A stretch of 64,000 nt of DNA from Pontibacterium sinense (GCF_015209595.1 NZ_JADEYS010000003.1:62001-126000); one strand, 5' to 3'. Numbered from the stretch's first letter, positions 16,921 through 29,044 are shown. A program made the numbers and translations. The notes: generated by a model from the sequence alone, not told the origin.

Positions 16921-18896
16921 TTCCTGAGCTTGGTCAATATGCGCTGATTCTGGCGCTGGGTATGGCTGCATTGCTGGCAGTGGTACCTTTAGTCGGTGCA
17001 TCCACCGGAAATCAGTTGTGGATGGGCTATGCTCGTCCGCTGTCGAAAGGCCTGTTTTTATTTCTGGTCATCAGTATTTTTTGCCTGGGTTATGCATTTA
17101 TTACTGATGATTTCTCTGTTGTATATGTGGCATCAAACTCCAATACGGCACTGCCTTCCTATTACAAGGTGAGTGCGATTTGGGGTGGTCATGAAGGCTC
17201 ATTACTGCTTTGGGTCGTGATTCTGGGTGGCTGGATTTACGCCGTTGCAGTGAAAAGTGATAACTTGCCACAGGATATTGTAGCTCGCGTGCTGTCGGTG
17301 ATGGGAATCATCGCTGTCGGCTTTATCCTTTTTACCCTTCTGACTTCAAGTCCATTTGAGCGTCACCTGCCGCTATTTCCTCAGGAAGGGGGGGACCTGA
17401 ACCCTCTGTTGCAGGATATTGGCCTGATTATCCATCCCCCTATGTTGTATATGGGGTATGTGGGCTTCTCTGTTGCATTTGCGTTTGCGATAGCCGCATT
17501 GTTGAGTGGCCAGCTTGACGCTGCCTGGGCGCGCTGGTCTCGTCCATGGACAAATGTTGCTTGGGCATTTTTGACATTGGGTATCGCGCTGGGAAGCTGG
17601 TGGGCGTATTACGAGCTTGGCTGGGGTGGCTGGTGGTTCTGGGATCCGGTAGAGAACGCGTCCTTCATGCCTTGGTTGGTGGGCACGGCCCTGATTCATA
17701 GTTTAGCGGTCACTGAAAAACGCGGTGTATTTAAAAGCTGGACGGTGTTGCTGGCGATCTTTGCTTTCTCTCTTAGTTTGTTAGGCACTTTTTTGGTACG
17801 TTCCGGTGTCCTGACATCCGTACATGCGTTTGCGTCTGATCCTGATCGTGGTTATTTCATCTTGGCGTTATTGGCGATTACGATCGGTGGCTCATTGCTA
17901 CTGTACGCCATTAAAGCCGCGCATGTGAAAGCGGAATCCAGTTTTGAGTTGGTGTCCCGTGAAAGTTTCTTACTGATGAACAACATCCTCCTGGTGGTTG
18001 TTGCTCTAATGGTATTGCTCGGAACGTTGTATCCGTTACTTATGGATGCATTGCAGCAAGGTAAAATGTCAGTAGGTGCGCCGTATTTCAACGCGATGTT
18101 TATACCATTAATGTCCGTGTTGGTGGTATTGATGGGTGTTGGCGCAATTTCGCGCTGGAAAGCTACTAAGGTTGAATTTCTGGCGAAACAGCTTTGGATA
18201 CCCGCAATTCTGGCGATTGTTGTGGGTACTTTAGTGAGCCTGTTCGGCGGTATCGATTTTGATTGGTCCGCATTGCTGGGGCTGATCCTGAGCTTTTGGG
18301 TTGTGTTCTCTGGTTTTAGGGATGTGTACAACCGCGTTGCTTCCAAGAAACAGCCACTCAAAGCATTGACTAAGTTCTCTCTGAGTTATTACGGCATGAT
18401 TCTGGCTCACGTGGGTGTTGCGGTCTCAATCGTGGGTATCTTAATGGTGTCCATTTACAGCGAAGAACGCGACATGCGTATGACACCGGGTGATCGTCAG
18501 GCCTTTAAGCATTATGAGTTTGTGTTTGATGGTGCACGACAGGTTGAAGGACCAAACTATCGTTCAGATATGGGACGGATTGTCGTATTGCAGGATGGTG
18601 AGGTGTATACAACCCTGTATCCCGAAAAGCGTTTATATAACGCGAGGGGTAATGTGATGACCGAAGCGGCCATTGACCCTGGGCTTTTCCGGGATCTGTA
18701 TGTTGCTTTGGGTGAACCACTGGAAAACGGTGCTTGGGCTGTCCGCATGCAATATAAACCGTTTGTTCGCTGGATCTGGTTAGGTGGATTGTTGATGACC
18801 TTTGGCGGTCTGCTTGCGGCAAGTGATCGCCGTTATCGTCAAAAGGTAAAGCGCCAGCAGCCTAAAGCTGTATCCGGTGAAGCTGAGTTTGCGTGA
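16917..18896 (+). CDS. ccmF: CcmF, cytochrome c heme lyase membrane subunit
   Basis: Protein of 659 aa with about 14-15 membrane segments. The WWD motif [19 protein letters not shown] and conserved His residues ([10 protein letters not shown] and [18 protein letters not shown]) bind heme. CcmF, with CcmH and CcmI, joins heme to the CxxCH motif of apocytochrome c at the periplasmic face. It is 12 bases before ccmG. Confidence 0.96.
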   Translation: MIPELGQYALILALGMAALLAVVPLVGASTGNQLWMGYARPLSKGLFLFLVISIFCLGYAFITDDFSVVYVASNSNTALPSYYKVSAIWGGHEGSLLLWVVILGGWIYAVAVKSDNLPQDIVARVLSVMGIIAVGFILFTLLTSSPFERHLPLFPQEGGDLNPLLQDIGLIIHPPMLYMGYVGFSVAFAFAIAALLSGQLDAAWARWSRPWTNVAWAFLTLGIALGSWWAYYELGWGGWWFWDPVENASFMPWLVGTALIHSLAVTEKRGVFKSWTVLLAIFAFSLSLLGTFLVRSGVLTSVHAFASDPDRGYFILALLAITIGGSLLLYAIKAAHVKAESSFELVSRESFLLMNNILLVVVALMVLLGTLYPLLMDALQQGKMSVGAPYFNAMFIPLMSVLVVLMGVGAISRWKATKVEFLAKQLWIPAILAIVVGTLVSLFGGIDFDWSALLGLILSFWVVFSGFRDVYNRVASKKQPLKALTKFSLSYYGMILAHVGVAVSIVGILMVSIYSEERDMRMTPGDRQAFKHYEFVFDGARQVEGPNYRSDMGRIVVLQDGEVYTTLYPEKRLYNARGNVMTEAAIDPGLFRDLYVALGEPLENGAWAVRMQYKPFVRWIWLGGLLMTFGGLLAASDRRYRQKVKRQQPKAVSGEAEFA

Positions 18897-18908
18897 GGAA
18901 TTGATTTG

Positions 18909-19448
18909 ATGCGCCGTTTTTTTCTATTCATACCCTTAGTGATTTTCTTTGTCATGGGGATATTTCTCTATCAGGGATTGCAACTGGATCCGACAAATTT
19001 GCCGTCGGCTCTGATCGATAAGCCGTTACCTGAGTTTCGTGTGAGCTCTTTGTACGATGAGGATCGAGTGATCACCGAAGAGGATTTGAAAGGCAAGCCT
19101 GCGTTATTGAATGTATGGGCGACCTGGTGTCCATCCTGTAAGCAGGAACACGCGCAGCTGAACCGGATTAAGGAAGAGGGTTACGTCATCTATGGCGTGA
19201 ATTACAAGGATGATCGTGGCAAAGCCAAGGAATGGTTACGTCGTTACCTTGATCCTTATAGCGAAAATATCTTTGATAAGACCGGCTCATTTGGCATTAA
19301 TCTGGGCGTCTATGGCGCACCGGAGACATACGTTATCGATGCAGAAGGTGTGATCCGCTACAAACACGTAGGCGTTGTGGATGAAAAGGTTTGGGCTCAA
19401 CTGAAACCAATTCTTCAGAAGCTGGAAAATGGTCAGGAGGCGAAGTAA
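18909..19448 (+). CDS. ccmG: CcmG/DsbE, thioredoxin-like reductant for cytochrome c assembly
   Basis: About 179 aa with an N-terminal membrane anchor (FFLFIPLVIFFVMGIFLYQG) and a periplasmic thioredoxin fold with active site WCPSC within NVWATWCPSCKQEH. The GVYGAPETYVID cis-Pro loop is present. It reduces the heme-binding cysteines of apocytochrome c or CcmH. The ATG at 18909 is chosen over the adjacent TTG at 18906. The stop TAA runs into the ccmH start (TAATG). Confidence 0.95.
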   Translation: MRRFFLFIPLVIFFVMGIFLYQGLQLDPTNLPSALIDKPLPEFRVSSLYDEDRVITEEDLKGKPALLNVWATWCPSCKQEHAQLNRIKEEGYVIYGVNYKDDRGKAKEWLRRYLDPYSENIFDKTGSFGINLGVYGAPETYVIDAEGVIRYKHVGVVDEKVWAQLKPILQKLENGQEAK

Positions 19449-19918
19449 TGAAACGTTGGATAATCTCATTACTGATGCTGATCTCTGTACAGGCCGTTGC
19501 TGCTATAGATACTTACGAATTTCAGGACGAAGATACACGTAAGCGCTTCCAGCAGCTCACCGAGGAGCTTCGGTGTCCAAAATGTCAGAATCAAAATCTG
19601 GCGGACTCTAACTCACCGATAGCAAAAGATCTGAGACATGAGGTTTATCGCATGTTGGATAAGGGTGAGAGTGACTCTGAAATTGCAGACTTTATGGTCG
19701 CGCGTTATGGCGAGTTTGTATTGTATAAACCACGCAAAGACGCTTCGACTTACGTACTCTGGTATGGCCCGTTTGGGTTGCTATTGTTGGGACTTATTGT
19801 GGTTTTTGCTATTACTCGTCGAAAAAATACTGCTGCACAAGAAACACCTGAGTCCAACCTGGACAATGAGCAGCGTAAGAAACTAAATTCTCTTCTTGAT
19901 CAGGATACCGACAAATGA
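19448..19918 (+). CDS. ccmH: CcmH, cytochrome c maturation thiol-redox subunit
   Basis: About 156 aa: signal peptide (MKRWIISLLMLISVQAVAA), the LRCPKCQNQNLADSNSPIA motif with its redox CxxC, then one membrane helix (FGLLLLGLIVVFAITRR). It keeps apocytochrome c thiols reduced and scaffolds the CcmF lyase. The frame stays open 19 codons upstream into ccmG, but the signal peptide fixes the ATG at 19448. It overlaps ccmI by ATGA. Confidence 0.94.
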   Translation: MKRWIISLLMLISVQAVAAIDTYEFQDEDTRKRFQQLTEELRCPKCQNQNLADSNSPIAKDLRHEVYRMLDKGESDSEIADFMVARYGEFVLYKPRKDASTYVLWYGPFGLLLLGLIVVFAITRRKNTAAQETPESNLDNEQRKKLNSLLDQDTDK

Positions 19919-21198
19919 CCGCGTTATGGATCGGTATTTCTTTGTTGACGCTGGCGGCAATTGGTTTTGTCTTCTGGCCGTTATTTAGAGCGAAAAAACT
20001 ACATCAGGCTGAGCTGTCCGCGGACCGAAAACTTCAGAATATCGATATCTTCCGTGAGCGAGTGGCTGAACTTGAAGCAGAGCGGGAAAGCGGAAGTTTA
20101 GAGCAGGCAGAGTTTGAACTGCTAAAACTAGAGTTGGAAAAAAACCTGCTGAATGACGCGGTAGAGGCAGAATATCAGGAATCGCAGCTCAAAATTGGCC
20201 GTGGTTCTGTTGTTACTGTGACACTGCTTGCTTTAATTTTAGCGTCAGTATCCTTCGGTTTGTACGGAAAACTGGGGCGCTCGGTCGACCTTGAATTAGC
20301 GCAAAATGGCAGCAAACCCGTTAATGTTCAGTCTGAAAAACAGCCAAGCATTAACGAAGCTGTGGCAATGTTGGAAGAAGAATTAGAGCAGCGTCCCGAC
20401 AATGCCGAAGGCTGGTATATGTTGGGTACAACGTATATCGGAATGCAGCGTTATGAAGAAGGTCTGGCTGCGTTACGTAAAACGTTAACACTGCTACCCG
20501 AAGAGGCACCTCAATATGCGGGTGTCATGGGGCAATATGCTCAGGCACTGTTTTTTGCTAACGGCAGTAAAATAACAGATGACGTGCGGAATCAGATTGA
20601 TCGTACGTTGGCGATTGAGCCGTTTGAAATTACCGTTTTGGGTCTATTGGGTATTGATGCATTTGAGCAACAGAAGTATCAGGCAGCTATTGATTACTGG
20701 ACTAAAGGCCTGGTGAATGCCGACGGTGAAGCCGCAACGTCTCTGAAATCCGGTATTGCCACCGCTCGCAAACGCCTGAAAGCTCAGGGTATCGATGTTG
20801 TTGGCGCAAATACGGCTGAAGCAAACGCAGCTGAACCGGAAATGGGTGATACCCCAGCGATTCGTGTGCAGTTGAGTATTAATGATCAGTTAAAGTCTGG
20901 CTTGAAACCGGAGCAGACAGTATTTATCTTTGCCCGACCTGTTGGCGGACGTATGCCGTTGGCTGCAATGCGTTTGCAGGTATCACAGCTTCCGCTGGAG
21001 GTTGTTTTGGATGATAGTATGGCAATGTCGCCACAAGCTAAGCTGTCTCAGCAGAGCGAAGTGGAAGTGACGGCGCGAGTATCTATGACTGGCCAGCCTC
21101 AGGCATCTGCGGGCGATCTCTATGGTACGCTTAGCCCTGTTGCCGTGCGCGGTAATGAAGCAGCGTTATCGCTGGTTATTGATCGAGTTGTCGACTAA
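19915..21198 (+). CDS. ccmI: CcmI, TPR apocytochrome c chaperone
   Basis: Protein of 427 aa: two membrane helices (1-20 and about 98-118), an intervening cytoplasmic coiled coil, then TPR repeats (EGWYMLGTTYIGMQRYEEGLAALRK, given in part: WYMLGTTYIGMQRYEEG) and a C-terminal beta domain. It binds the C-terminus of apocytochrome c and hands it to CcmF/H. It is the last gene of the ccm operon; zipA starts 53 bases later. Confidence 0.9.
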   Translation: MTALWIGISLLTLAAIGFVFWPLFRAKKLHQAELSADRKLQNIDIFRERVAELEAERESGSLEQAEFELLKLELEKNLLNDAVEAEYQESQLKIGRGSVVTVTLLALILASVSFGLYGKLGRSVDLELAQNGSKPVNVQSEKQPSINEAVAMLEEELEQRPDNAEGWYMLGTTYIGMQRYEEGLAALRKTLTLLPEEAPQYAGVMGQYAQALFFANGSKITDDVRNQIDRTLAIEPFEITVLGLLGIDAFEQQKYQAAIDYWTKGLVNADGEAATSLKSGIATARKRLKAQGIDVVGANTAEANAAEPEMGDTPAIRVQLSINDQLKSGLKPEQTVFIFARPVGGRMPLAAMRLQVSQLPLEVVLDDSMAMSPQAKLSQQSEVEVTARVSMTGQPQASAGDLYGTLSPVAVRGNEAALSLVIDRVVD

Positions 21199-21251
21199 TT
21201 TTATAGTCTGAACATCACACTGTTAAAAGAAGGCGAGGGCGCGGCTAACTT

Positions 21252-22952
21252 ATGGAAATCGGTTTACGTGAATGGCTGGTAATCGGGGGAATTATCCTGA
21301 TTGGCCTTATCATCCTGGATGGTTGGCGTCGGATGAATGGAAACCGAAACCGTCTGCGTATGGATATCGATCCAGCAGCCGCTGATTTGCCAGAGGAACC
21401 TGTGCGGTCGAGCAATCCTGAGTTACCTAATGGAGGGGCTCGACTTGTAGGTGAAGATCCACTGTTCTCTGACATGGAGCCCAACCAGGGGCTGGATGCT
21501 ATAGATCCGATATCGAGTCAGTCTGTGTCTTCTGACGCTGCCGATATTTTATTTGACCATCATAAGCCTGGTGTTCAGGAACGTATTGAACCTGGATTTG
21601 GGGATGAGCCTAATCTGGATTCTGCGCGCCATTCTCAGCCAGTCGATGCGGGTTTGACTGAAGAGAATCTGGTCAATGCGCCGATGTCAGATAATCGTCC
21701 GTCACATGTAGATCCTCAGAAAAATCGTTTCTACGACAATGATGATTGCGATGAATTGCTGGGGCCCGCACGGGTCGTAACGCTTAATTCAGATATTGCG
21801 GACGATGCGCAGTCGGCTGTGTCTGAAGATGAAGAACGCACTGCGGTACATAGTAAGCCAGTAGCTCTGCCAGATGAGGTTTCTCCTGTTGTTGAGATGG
21901 AGATTCCGGTTGTTGCGTCCACTCACTCTGCCCCTTCTGTTCAGCCTGCAGAACCGCTATTTCCTACGCTAGATGGTTTTGACGATGAGTCTGTCTCTGA
22001 GCCGCGGAAACGTGTTCCTGATGCAGTACCTGAATTTGTGGCTGAAATACAGGCGGAGCCCGAGCCGCAAATGAATGTTCCACAGGAATCGGAACCGACA
22101 CGATCAGCGTATGATCCGGAAAATGAGGTTCGCGAATCTGAGTTTGAGGCGTTCTCAACACCTATCGCAGGCATTAAAGGGGCATCTGATATTGAGAAGA
22201 GCCCTGTTTCAGAATCCCACAAGGAAGAGCCTTGTTTTTCTGAAGTATCCAAAGATGATGATCTGGATTTAGATAAGCCGATTACGCTTTTACTGGATGA
22301 TGATAAGTACGATGAGCAGGAGGTGCTGCCGTCATTATTTGCGGATGAAGCGATAGCGCCCGAGCCTGATCTTCAACGTAAACCATCAAACAGCGTTGTT
22401 GCTCCGGCAGCGGACAAGCCTAAAAAGGCGGAACCACAGGTTGAAATTGAACCAGATCCGGTCCCTGAAACCGAAGACCTCTTTGCTGAGCGCCCTGCAT
22501 TAGATAAAACACCTGATCCTGAAAGTGTTCTTGCGATCACCGTACTGGCAGGTGAGTCGTTACCTATTTCCGGCGCGACGCTGTTGCCTCTGGTTAATGC
22601 ATGCGGTATGCGCTTCGGTGAGATGAAAATTTTCCACCGTTTTGAGGACGGTATTGATACCGGCGCTGTTCAATTTAGTATGGCCAGCGCAATCAATCCG
22701 GGAACATTTGATTTGGATGAAATGGATCAAATGACCACTCGTGGCCTGACATTCTTTATGTCGATGGAAGAACCACGTGATGTTATGAATGCCTTTGAAT
22801 GTATGTTGGCGACGGCAGAGACCGTTGCAAAACATATGGGTGCTGAGCTGTTGGATGAGAACCGCTCCGTATTGCGGCCTCAGACAAAAGAGCATTATCG
22901 TCAGCGTATCCGTGACTTCGGTATGCGCAATCTGTCCAGACGTGTGCATTAA
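21252..22952 (+). CDS. zipA: ZipA, FtsZ-anchoring cell-division protein with long linker
   Basis: Protein of 566 aa, well above the usual about 300-350. A membrane anchor (REWLVIGGIILIGLIILDGW) is at the N-terminus. A very acidic, Pro/Ser-rich linker runs from about residue 35 to 420. The C-terminal ZipA fold has VLAGESLPISGATLLPLV and MDQMTTRGLTFFMSM. ZipA tethers FtsZ to the membrane and stabilises the Z-ring. It directly precedes ligA as in most gammaproteobacteria. The usual upstream smc is replaced here by the ccm operon. Confidence 0.9.
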   Translation: MEIGLREWLVIGGIILIGLIILDGWRRMNGNRNRLRMDIDPAAADLPEEPVRSSNPELPNGGARLVGEDPLFSDMEPNQGLDAIDPISSQSVSSDAADILFDHHKPGVQERIEPGFGDEPNLDSARHSQPVDAGLTEENLVNAPMSDNRPSHVDPQKNRFYDNDDCDELLGPARVVTLNSDIADDAQSAVSEDEERTAVHSKPVALPDEVSPVVEMEIPVVASTHSAPSVQPAEPLFPTLDGFDDESVSEPRKRVPDAVPEFVAEIQAEPEPQMNVPQESEPTRSAYDPENEVRESEFEAFSTPIAGIKGASDIEKSPVSESHKEEPCFSEVSKDDDLDLDKPITLLLDDDKYDEQEVLPSLFADEAIAPEPDLQRKPSNSVVAPAADKPKKAEPQVEIEPDPVPETEDLFAERPALDKTPDPESVLAITVLAGESLPISGATLLPLVNACGMRFGEMKIFHRFEDGIDTGAVQFSMASAINPGTFDLDEMDQMTTRGLTFFMSMEEPRDVMNAFECMLATAETVAKHMGAELLDENRSVLRPQTKEHYRQRIRDFGMRNLSRRVH

Positions 22953-22961
22953 GCACACGTC
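22939..22961 (+). other. Perfect 9-bp stem-loop holding the zipA stop codon
   Basis: GACGTGTGC, loop ATTAA, GCACACGTC. The loop contains the zipA stop TAA. The following bases (ACCTCTTCG) are not a U-tract, so Rho-independent termination is unlikely. It may stabilise the zipA transcript or separate zipA from ligA expression. Confidence 0.55.
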
Positions 22962-23001
22962 ACCTCTTCGCTTCCAATTCGTTATTTTCTGATAAATATA
23001 G

Positions 23002-25569
<2,568 letters not shown>

Positions 25570-25583
<14 letters not shown>

Positions 25584-25602
25584 TGCTTTAACCAGCAACG
25601 GC
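25570..25602 (+). other. Stem-loop around the yheU-type gene stop codon
   Basis: GCC-TGCTGG pairs with CCAGCA-(AC)-GGC across a 13-nt loop that contains the stop TAG. No U-tract follows. It may mark the end of the zipA-ligA transcript. Confidence 0.35.
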
Positions 25603-25640
25603 TGACATATACTGAAACTTATCAGTCAGTGGAGTTGCCT

Positions 25641-26321
25641 ATGGACCAGTTAGAACAGATTGTAAGCCTGATCGCCTTAACGATGGGTGTTGGCTGGGCC
25701 AGTGGTATTAACCTTTACGCAACCGTATTGATGCTGGGTGTGTTGTCCAATATGGGGCATGTCTCCTTGCCCGAAGAGCTCATGGTGGTGACAGATCCAT
25801 TGGTCCTGATGGCCGCCGGGTTTATGTATTGCGTTGAGTTTTTCGCGGACAAAATTCCTGGAGTTGATACCGGATGGGATGGGTTGCACACCTTTATTCG
25901 TATCCCCGCCGGGGCGGCATTGGCTGCTGCAGCGGTGGGTGATGTGACGCCCGCTGTTGAAGTGGCAGCGGCGTTGGTTGGTGGCAGTTTGGCTGCTGCA
26001 ACTCATGCGACCAAAGCAGGCAGCCGGGTATTGATCAATACTTCCCCCGAACCTGTTTCAAATTGGACAGCGTCTTTTACTGAGGACCTGATTGTTCTTG
26101 GTGGTCTCTGGACTGCGTTGAATTCTCCGATGTACTTCCTGATCGCGCTGGCCGTCTTTATTGTCTTGATGATTTGGCTGTTACCTAAATTATGGCGTGG
26201 CGTTAAGAGCGTATTCGGCTGGATAGCGCGCTTGTTCGGTGCTGGGCCGGCCAATCCGTCGGCCGGAAAAATAACACACAAAGGTGATGTCAGGCCCAGC
26301 GTTCCAGATTCGGACCACTGA
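25641..26321 (+). CDS. DUF4126 integral membrane protein
   Basis: About 226 aa. Glycine/alanine-rich membrane segments: LIALTMGVGWASGINLYATV, LVLMAAGFMYCVEFFADKIP, then Ala-rich helices (AGAALAAAAVGDV and AAALVGGSLAAATHATKAG) and a C-terminal helix (FLIALAVFIVLMIWLLP). The family function is unknown. The ATG at 25641 has GGAG 6 bases upstream; a GTG at 25629 is less likely. Its last 32 bases overlap the 3' end of the convergent CBS-domain gene. Confidence 0.72.
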   Translation: MDQLEQIVSLIALTMGVGWASGINLYATVLMLGVLSNMGHVSLPEELMVVTDPLVLMAAGFMYCVEFFADKIPGVDTGWDGLHTFIRIPAGAALAAAAVGDVTPAVEVAAALVGGSLAAATHATKAGSRVLINTSPEPVSNWTASFTEDLIVLGGLWTALNSPMYFLIALAVFIVLMIWLLPKLWRGVKSVFGWIARLFGAGPANPSAGKITHKGDVRPSVPDSDH

Positions 26322-26943
26322 CTAAGAGATGTAGCATATCAGTGCGGGTTACAACCCCAATCGCGGAGCCGTCAGCTGCCACCACAGGGATGGAGTTGAT
26401 GTTATATTCCACCATGATCTGGGCCGCTTGGCGTACCTGTGTATCGGGAGAGGCGGCAACAACTTTCTTACTGTAGATAGTATCTATAGAGCTGGGTGAT
26501 TGTTTACCTACGCGTAGCAGGTCGCGTTCAGACAACATGCCTAATAGCTGATTTTCTTCGTTTACTACCACGAGGTGTCGGATGTTAAGGTCATCCATTT
26601 TTCGAGATGCCGCAAATATGGTGGCCCCCGGAGTAATGACATGAATAGGCGAGCTCATAATGTGTGAGATCGACAGGGCGCGCCGGTCGGGAAGACCAAT
26701 CGCTTTTTCTTCAGTTTCAACGTACGCCTGAGTTGCTGGGGTTGCCGGAGGCAGTCCTTTTTTCTTGGTCTCAGGTTGCAGATAGCGAATGAATTTATCA
26801 CCGTCAGTGTGAAATTTGTCTTCGTTATCTGCGCCTCGATGAGAAGCTCTTGGTTCTGTCAATCTATTAACGCCTGTCGGTGGGAATTCCGACTTTTTGG
26901 GCGTCTGTATTCGATAACCGTGATCGTAAATAACCAGTGCCAT
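26290..26943 (-). CDS. CBS-domain protein with an unusual N-terminal region
   Basis: Protein of 217 aa. Residues about 1-90 are polar, charged and unlike a known domain to me. A tandem CBS pair follows (about 93-217): ISHIMSSPIHVITPGATIFA, IRHLVVVNEENQLLGMLSER, then AAQIMVEYNINSIPVVAADG and AIGVVTRTDMLHLL. CBS pairs bind adenine nucleotides and sense energy state or gate partners. The target here is unknown. It ends inside the 3' end of the DUF4126 gene on the opposite strand and lies 27 bases downstream of mnmC, on the same strand. Confidence 0.78.
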   Translation of the reverse strand: MALVIYDHGYRIQTPKKSEFPPTGVNRLTEPRASHRGADNEDKFHTDGDKFIRYLQPETKKKGLPPATPATQAYVETEEKAIGLPDRRALSISHIMSSPIHVITPGATIFAASRKMDDLNIRHLVVVNEENQLLGMLSERDLLRVGKQSPSSIDTIYSKKVVAASPDTQVRQAAQIMVEYNINSIPVVAADGSAIGVVTRTDMLHLLVSGPNLERWA

Positions 26944-26970
26944 ACGCAGTGCTCCAGCCGCTACTAAGCT

Positions 26971-28938
26971 TTATATCGACTTTCTGATCAAATTCTTAAC
27001 AATAAAACGCGCAGGGTTAACTGCATCCAGTAGCGACTTTTCAATCGGAAAAGGCTCTCCGAGGATGCTTGCTGCAACGACTTCTCCACAGATTGGACCC
27101 GTTATAAGCCCTTTTGATCCGTGACCTATATTGAGATACAAGCCCTTCAGATGTTGTGGGGGAGTATCTGTGAATTTCCATTTTCTATCTGTTCGAAGCT
27201 TAGCGTAATCGTTTTTATATGCCTCATAGTCGGGTGCGGGTCCGGCGATAGGTAGATAATCTCCCGTGCTACAACGGTAAGCTGCACGACCTTCTAACGA
27301 ATCCTCTGTAATCGATGCGGCCAATTCAGGTAAAACTGCGCGCAACTTGTACAGATTATCACGATGGTCATCCTGGCGTATATCAAGACTAAGGTTGTGG
27401 AGGTCAAAAGTGGCACCAAAACAGTATTGTCCGTTTAGTGCGGGTGAAATATAACCGTCTCCACAAACGACTGTCCGTAATGCCGGTCCTGTTTGGTTTG
27501 TCAGTGACGTTTGTCCCCGGATAGGCTTAATCGGGAGATGGTTGAGCTGCGGTAGTTTTTTGGCCTCAGCCGCCGTACAAATAACAAGTTGAGAACATGA
27601 TAGTTGTTCGTCTCCCGATAATTGGACACGCCAGTTTCCCTCTGCTGACTGTTCGAGTGAAGACACTTCCTTATTGAGATGCAGGTTTATCCGAGGATGC
27701 TGGATCAGTGTGTTGCAGAACAAACGGGGATTTACCCAGCCTCCGTAAGGCATGAATATGCCCGGAGCGGTGACCTGACTTCCGGCCAGCGCTGTGGCTT
27801 CTTGTGAATCAACCGCCCGCACAATGTTTTCACCGAAGGAGGTGTGCTGCATCATACTTTGTTGGCGCTTTAACTCTTTGTCATTGGTCGCCAGCTGCAG
27901 TAGCCCGCAGTCAGACCAGATCTGTTGTTCCGGATCAAGTTGCTGAAGTTTTGTCCGGCTGTATAGCAATCCGCTGAGATGAAGTTGCCCCTGAGTATTG
28001 TGACTCACCGGTAATTTTGCGTAGAGCGCGCCTTGTTGGTTTCCAGAGCCTTCCTGCGCTATTTCTGCGTTGCGTTCAACCAGTTCAACCGTCACACCGC
28101 GTTGCGCCAGTGCGTAGGCAGTCGCGCATCCAGCGACACCGGCGCCGATTACAACAACATGTGACGGCCTTGATGCAGGGTAGGGCTGGTCAAACCAGGG
28201 CGCGGTGCTTGATGATACGTGTCTTGGTGTTGTACAGCGCGCGCGTACCATTTCGCGCTTAAGCCCAAAACCTACAACCTTTTTTATACTAAATCCTTCA
28301 CTTTCAAGTCCGCGTCTGACCGCCCCGGCTGAAGTGAATGTGGAGAGTGTCGTATCCGCCTTACTCAGTCGGCCAACTTGCTGAAGCAGCTCTTCACTCC
28401 ACATGTCAGGATTTTTAGAGGGGGAAAAGCCGTCGAGAAACCAAGCGTCTACAGGGGCTGTTAGTTGACGATATGCTTCGGTTGCGTCCATTAGCATCAG
28501 AGTGAGTTGTATTCGTCCGTCGTCAAAACTGATGCGATGGAATCCTTCTATGGGTTCCGGGTAGGCCTCAACCAATAGATCAGTTCCTTGTTGAAGCTCC
28601 GGCCAGTGCGTTAATGCCTGAGCCAAATCTGTCTGGCTGATCGGGTATTTTTCGACGCTAATATAATGAAGTGTTGCCGTGTCGGGTGCTGTTTTAAGCC
28701 AGAGATCGCGTGTTGCCAGGAAATTCAGGCCAGCGCCAAAGCCTGTTTCTGCGATCGTGAATAGATCCGAATCCAGTTGTGAGAATCGTTCAGCCAGAGC
28801 GTTCCCCTCAAGAAAAACATATCGGCTTTCATCAAGACCGTCCTGATCGTTGAAGTAAAAGTCGTCAAACTCAGTGGAGACTGGGGTGTCTTCTTTCCAG
28901 ATAACGTTTGCATGTTGAATTGAGGAACTTTGGGGCAT
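26971..28938 (-). CDS. mnmC: MnmC, bifunctional tRNA 5-methylaminomethyl-2-thiouridine enzyme
   Basis: Protein of 655 aa. The N-terminal half is the SAM-dependent methyltransferase (ETGFGAGLNFLATRD; WFLDGFSPSKNPDMWS). The C-terminal half is a FAD-dependent oxidoreductase (VVIGAGVAGCATAYALAQRG; GSKGLITGPICGEVVA). Together they complete mnm5s2U at tRNA wobble position 34: the FAD domain removes the carboxymethyl part and the other methylates. The length matches E. coli MnmC. It is divergent from the tviB-type gene across a gap holding an 8-bp perfect inverted repeat. Confidence 0.94.
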   Translation of the reverse strand: MPQSSSIQHANVIWKEDTPVSTEFDDFYFNDQDGLDESRYVFLEGNALAERFSQLDSDLFTIAETGFGAGLNFLATRDLWLKTAPDTATLHYISVEKYPISQTDLAQALTHWPELQQGTDLLVEAYPEPIEGFHRISFDDGRIQLTLMLMDATEAYRQLTAPVDAWFLDGFSPSKNPDMWSEELLQQVGRLSKADTTLSTFTSAGAVRRGLESEGFSIKKVVGFGLKREMVRARCTTPRHVSSSTAPWFDQPYPASRPSHVVVIGAGVAGCATAYALAQRGVTVELVERNAEIAQEGSGNQQGALYAKLPVSHNTQGQLHLSGLLYSRTKLQQLDPEQQIWSDCGLLQLATNDKELKRQQSMMQHTSFGENIVRAVDSQEATALAGSQVTAPGIFMPYGGWVNPRLFCNTLIQHPRINLHLNKEVSSLEQSAEGNWRVQLSGDEQLSCSQLVICTAAEAKKLPQLNHLPIKPIRGQTSLTNQTGPALRTVVCGDGYISPALNGQYCFGATFDLHNLSLDIRQDDHRDNLYKLRAVLPELAASITEDSLEGRAAYRCSTGDYLPIAGPAPDYEAYKNDYAKLRTDRKWKFTDTPPQHLKGLYLNIGHGSKGLITGPICGEVVAASILGEPFPIEKSLLDAVNPARFIVKNLIRKSI

Positions 28939-28965
28939 CTTGTCGCTCTGTGTAATCAGGAATCC

Positions 28966-28990
28966 GTGATGACAAGCATAAGGTCATCAC
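28966..28990. promoter_or_regulatory. Perfect inverted repeat in the mnmC/tviB divergent gap
   Basis: GTGATGAC, 9-nt spacer, GTCATCAC: two perfect 8-bp arms over 25 bp. It sits 27 bases upstream of the mnmC start and 55 bases before tviB, near an AT-rich TATTATAC at 29003-29010. Position and symmetry suit an operator for a dimeric regulator of either gene; it could equally be a transcript hairpin. No family can be named. Confidence 0.45.
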
Positions 28991-29044
28991 TGTTGTACGT
29001 GCTATTATACGGCGCTTAGAGGTCAAAAACGAAAAGGGTTATGC

